From the NCBI GenBank assembly GCA_964572475.1, contig CAZNEZ010000074.1, positions 1-6,887 on the forward strand: a DNA stretch of 6,887 bases, in the 5' to 3' direction. Position numbers and translations under genes: made by a program. Below are positions 5,358 to 6,887 of the stretch, in pieces. This stretch comes from CAZNEZ01 sp964572475. GTDB taxonomy: Bacteria > Bacillota > Clostridia > Lachnospirales > Lachnospiraceae. The notes below the pieces were generated by a model, which worked only from the letters and a program-made list of their open reading frames with translations, was not told where the DNA came from and made no database searches. Within the stretch, counting starts at the first letter, position 1. Each line of letters starts with the position of its first letter.

Positions 5358-6569
5358 ATGGATGGAATGCTATCTCAAGAGGAAATAAATGCATTGCTAA
5401 GTGGTATCAGTTCTGATGACAACAATGATAGTAGCAGTCAGAACAATCAAGACCTTACAGCTATGGAAAAAGATACTATTGGCGAGATTTGCAATATTAG
5501 TATGGGTACCGCAGCTACTACTTTATCTTCTCTTGTTAATCAAAAAGTTGAGATTACGACACCTAATGTGTCATATACGTCCTGGGAAGACCTTATTTCG
5601 AGATATGAAAGACCTAGTGTTTTTCTACAGATTCAATATAAGGAAGGTCTAGACGGAAGTAACATCTTTATAATCAAAGATCATGATGTTAAGATAATAG
5701 CAGATCTTATGATGGGTGGAGATGGAACTAATACAGAGGAAGAATTAGGTGAATTACATCTAAGTGCTATCTCTGAAGCAATGAATCAAATGATGGGTTC
5801 AGCATCAACATCGCTATCATCGATGCTTGATATGAAGATAGATATTAGTCCACCTACAGCAAGTCTTGTAGACTTAGCAGATGGAGTTAAAGAAACAGAT
5901 ATAGCATCATTTCTATCTGGAAATTTTGTCGCTGTTTCATTTAAGATGACTATTGGTGAACTAGTAGATAGTGAGATTGTACAGTTATTTCCGGCTTCTT
6001 TTTGTAAGGATTTGTGTGGTAAATTTAATCCTACAGAAGAAAAAACAAATAGTGAACCAGTACAATCTGAACCACAGGTACAGATGCAACAACCACAGAT
6101 GCAGCAGCAACCACAGATGCAACAGCAGCCACAGATGCAGCAGCAACCACAGGCACAGATGCAGTATGGACAACAGATTCCATATCAGGGAATGCCATAT
6201 CAGCCAATGCCGGGTTATGGAGTGCCTCAATATCAAGGAATGCCAGGAATGGCATATGGACAGCCAATGCAGGAGGTTAATGTGCAGCCTGCACAGTTCC
6301 AGAGTTTTTCACCAGATTTGGTAGCTGTTAATCAAAAAGAAAACATAAATCTTATTATGGATGTACCACTGGAAGTAACAGTGGAATTAGGTAAAACTAG
6401 TAAATCAATCCAGGAAATACTTGAATTTGCCCCTGGAACGATTATTGAACTAGATAAAATTGCCGGAGAGCCAATAGATGTGCTTGTTAACGGTAAGTAT
6501 GTTGCCAAAGGTGAAGTAGTAGTTATTGAAGAAAGCTTTGGTATACGAGTAACAGAAATCATAAAATGA
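5358..6569 (+). CDS. fliY: Motor switch phosphatase FliY (CheC-like plus FliN domain)
   Basis: FliY replaces FliN in many Firmicutes; it is a C-ring part and removes phosphate from CheY-P at the motor. The 403 residues show, in order: a CheY-P-binding peptide MLSQEEINALLSG (4-16); a CheC-type domain (about 32-222) with two copies of the active-site motif D/S-x3-E-x2-N, first D39/E43/N46 (DTIGEICN) with P69, then S136/E140/N143 (SAISEAMN) with P165, so both sites look active; a long linker (about 223-328) rich in Gln, Met, Pro, Gly and Tyr; and a SpoA/FliN domain (about 330-403) starting INLIMDVPLEVTVELG. The linker includes an 18-bp tandem repeat. ATG 5358 gives the expected N-terminus, though its ribosome binding site (GAGG, 5343-5346, inside fliM) is 11 bases away; ATG 5367 would also keep the LSQEE motif. 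Some annotators call this gene fliN. Confidence 0.95.
   Translation: MDGMLSQEEINALLSGISSDDNNDSSSQNNQDLTAMEKDTIGEICNISMGTAATTLSSLVNQKVEITTPNVSYTSWEDLISRYERPSVFLQIQYKEGLDGSNIFIIKDHDVKIIADLMMGGDGTNTEEELGELHLSAISEAMNQMMGSASTSLSSMLDMKIDISPPTASLVDLADGVKETDIASFLSGNFVAVSFKMTIGELVDSEIVQLFPASFCKDLCGKFNPTEEKTNSEPVQSEPQVQMQQPQMQQQPQMQQQPQMQQQPQAQMQYGQQIPYQGMPYQPMPGYGVPQYQGMPGMAYGQPMQEVNVQPAQFQSFSPDLVAVNQKENINLIMDVPLEVTVELGKTSKSIQEILEFAPGTIIELDKIAGEPIDVLVNGKYVAKGEVVVIEESFGIRVTEIIK
6081..6164 (+). repeat. In-frame 18-bp tandem repeat in the fliY linker (QMQQQP units)
   Basis: The array encodes residues 242-269 of FliY. Units: 6081-6095 (15 bp, QMQQP), 6096-6113, 6114-6131 and 6132-6149 (18 bp each, QMQQQP), then a degenerate end 6150-6164 (QAQMQ). 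Units 6096-6113 and 6132-6149 are identical in bases (CAGATGCAGCAGCAACCA), while the middle unit differs only by CAA/CAG exchanges. Because each unit is 6 codons, gain or loss of a unit keeps the reading frame. Confidence 0.9.
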
Positions 6570-6583
6570 TAGGAGAGATAAAA

Positions 6584-6887
6584 ATGGCAAAAAATATTTT
6601 GATATGTGATGATGCGGCTTTTATGAGAATGATGATTAAGGACATTCTTACAAAGAATGGTTACAACATTGCTGGAGAGGCTGAAAATGGAAAGATAGCC
6701 ATCGATAAGTACAATGAGACAAAACCAGATTTGGTAATGATGGATATTACAATGCCAGAGATGGACGGAATTCAAGCGCTTAAGAAGATTAAAGAAGCTG
6801 ACCCAGGAGCTACAGTTATTATGTGTTCAGCAATGGGACAGCAGGCAATGGTTATTGAATCAATTCAGTCAGGAGCAAAAGACTTTA
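6584..6887 (+). CDS. cheY: Chemotaxis response regulator CheY (3' end missing)
   Basis: CheY carries the signal from the CheA receptor kinase to the motor; CheY-P binds FliM and FliY, both encoded just upstream. The window holds 101 codons of a protein normally near 120 residues; the frame is open at the right edge. It reads MAKNILICDDAAFMRMMIKDIL, with the acidic Mg-binding pair D9/D10, the phosphorylated Asp D54 in MMDITMPEMDG, and the switch Ser S82 in MCSAMGQQ. The conserved Lys expected in the next strand, after GAKDF, would lie beyond the edge. It looks very much like Bacillus subtilis CheY as I recall it. AGGAGAG (6571-6577) lies 6 bases before ATG 6584, and the gene starts 14 bases after the fliY stop. 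The fliM-fliY-cheY order is the same as in the Bacillus fla/che operon, where fliO/fliP genes follow. Confidence 0.96.
   Translation, partial: MAKNILICDDAAFMRMMIKDILTKNGYNIAGEAENGKIAIDKYNETKPDLVMMDITMPEMDGIQALKKIKEADPGATVIMCSAMGQQAMVIESIQSGAKDF

Noticed and set aside
6081..6164. Tandem repeat as a possible CRISPR array
   Set aside because: Units are contiguous with no spacers and keep the fliY frame; it is a protein-coding repeat.
5985..6267. Two - strand open frames and one + strand frame over the fliY repeat, with Leu/Trp/His-, Ala/Val- and Arg/Cys/Asn-rich repeats
   Set aside because: Artefacts of the Gln-Met-Pro repeat read in other frames; regular repeats naturally stay free of stops in several frames.
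6332..6775. 147-codon - strand open frame across the fliY-cheY junction
   Set aside because: Covers the FliN domain and the CheY start, both unmistakable on the + strand; no domain or start signal seen.

Overview
The window is part of a flagellar/chemotaxis operon from an AT-rich Gram-positive bacterium, most likely a motile gut or rumen Clostridia of the Lachnospiraceae type (Roseburia, Butyrivibrio, Lachnospira or a relative; the genus cannot be fixed by eye). The reasons are: hook genes followed by motA-motB-fliL-fliM-fliY-cheY; a large FliY carrying CheC-type phosphatase motifs plus a FliN domain instead of a short enterobacterial FliN; strong AGGAGG/GGTGAG ribosome binding sites; AT-rich coding; and a CheY N-terminal half that reads very like Bacillus CheY. 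All genes lie on the + strand.

Layout. Positions 1-57 are the acidic tail of an upstream gene, probably the hook-capping protein FlgD. A small conserved flagellar operon protein of unknown function (93-497) and the hook protein FlgE (573-1904) follow. A convincing intrinsic terminator (1915-1965) closes this hook block. The gap 1905-2146 also holds an AT-rich promoter-like region and a short leader. A second block then runs to the right edge with little space between genes: motA (2156-2962), motB (2965-3780), fliL (3800-4312), fliM (4374-5351), fliY (5358-6569) and cheY (6584 to the edge, 3' end missing).

How the genes work together. FlgD and FlgE build the hook. MotA and MotB form the proton-driven stator, with an intact ion-binding Asp in MotB and a peptidoglycan-binding OmpA domain. 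FliL is the stator-associated membrane protein. FliM and FliY form the C-ring switch, and both begin with a CheY-P-binding peptide. CheY is the phosphorylated signal that they read. FliY keeps both D/S-x3-E-x2-N phosphatase motifs, so it should also remove the phosphate from CheY at the motor.

The window is mostly a well-known flagellar gene cluster, and I see no evidence of an undescribed system. Points worth a second look are the hook/stator transcription boundary with no flbD/swrD gene in it, the TTG starts of both stator genes, an in-frame 18-bp tandem repeat in the FliY linker, and small leader and intergenic structures.
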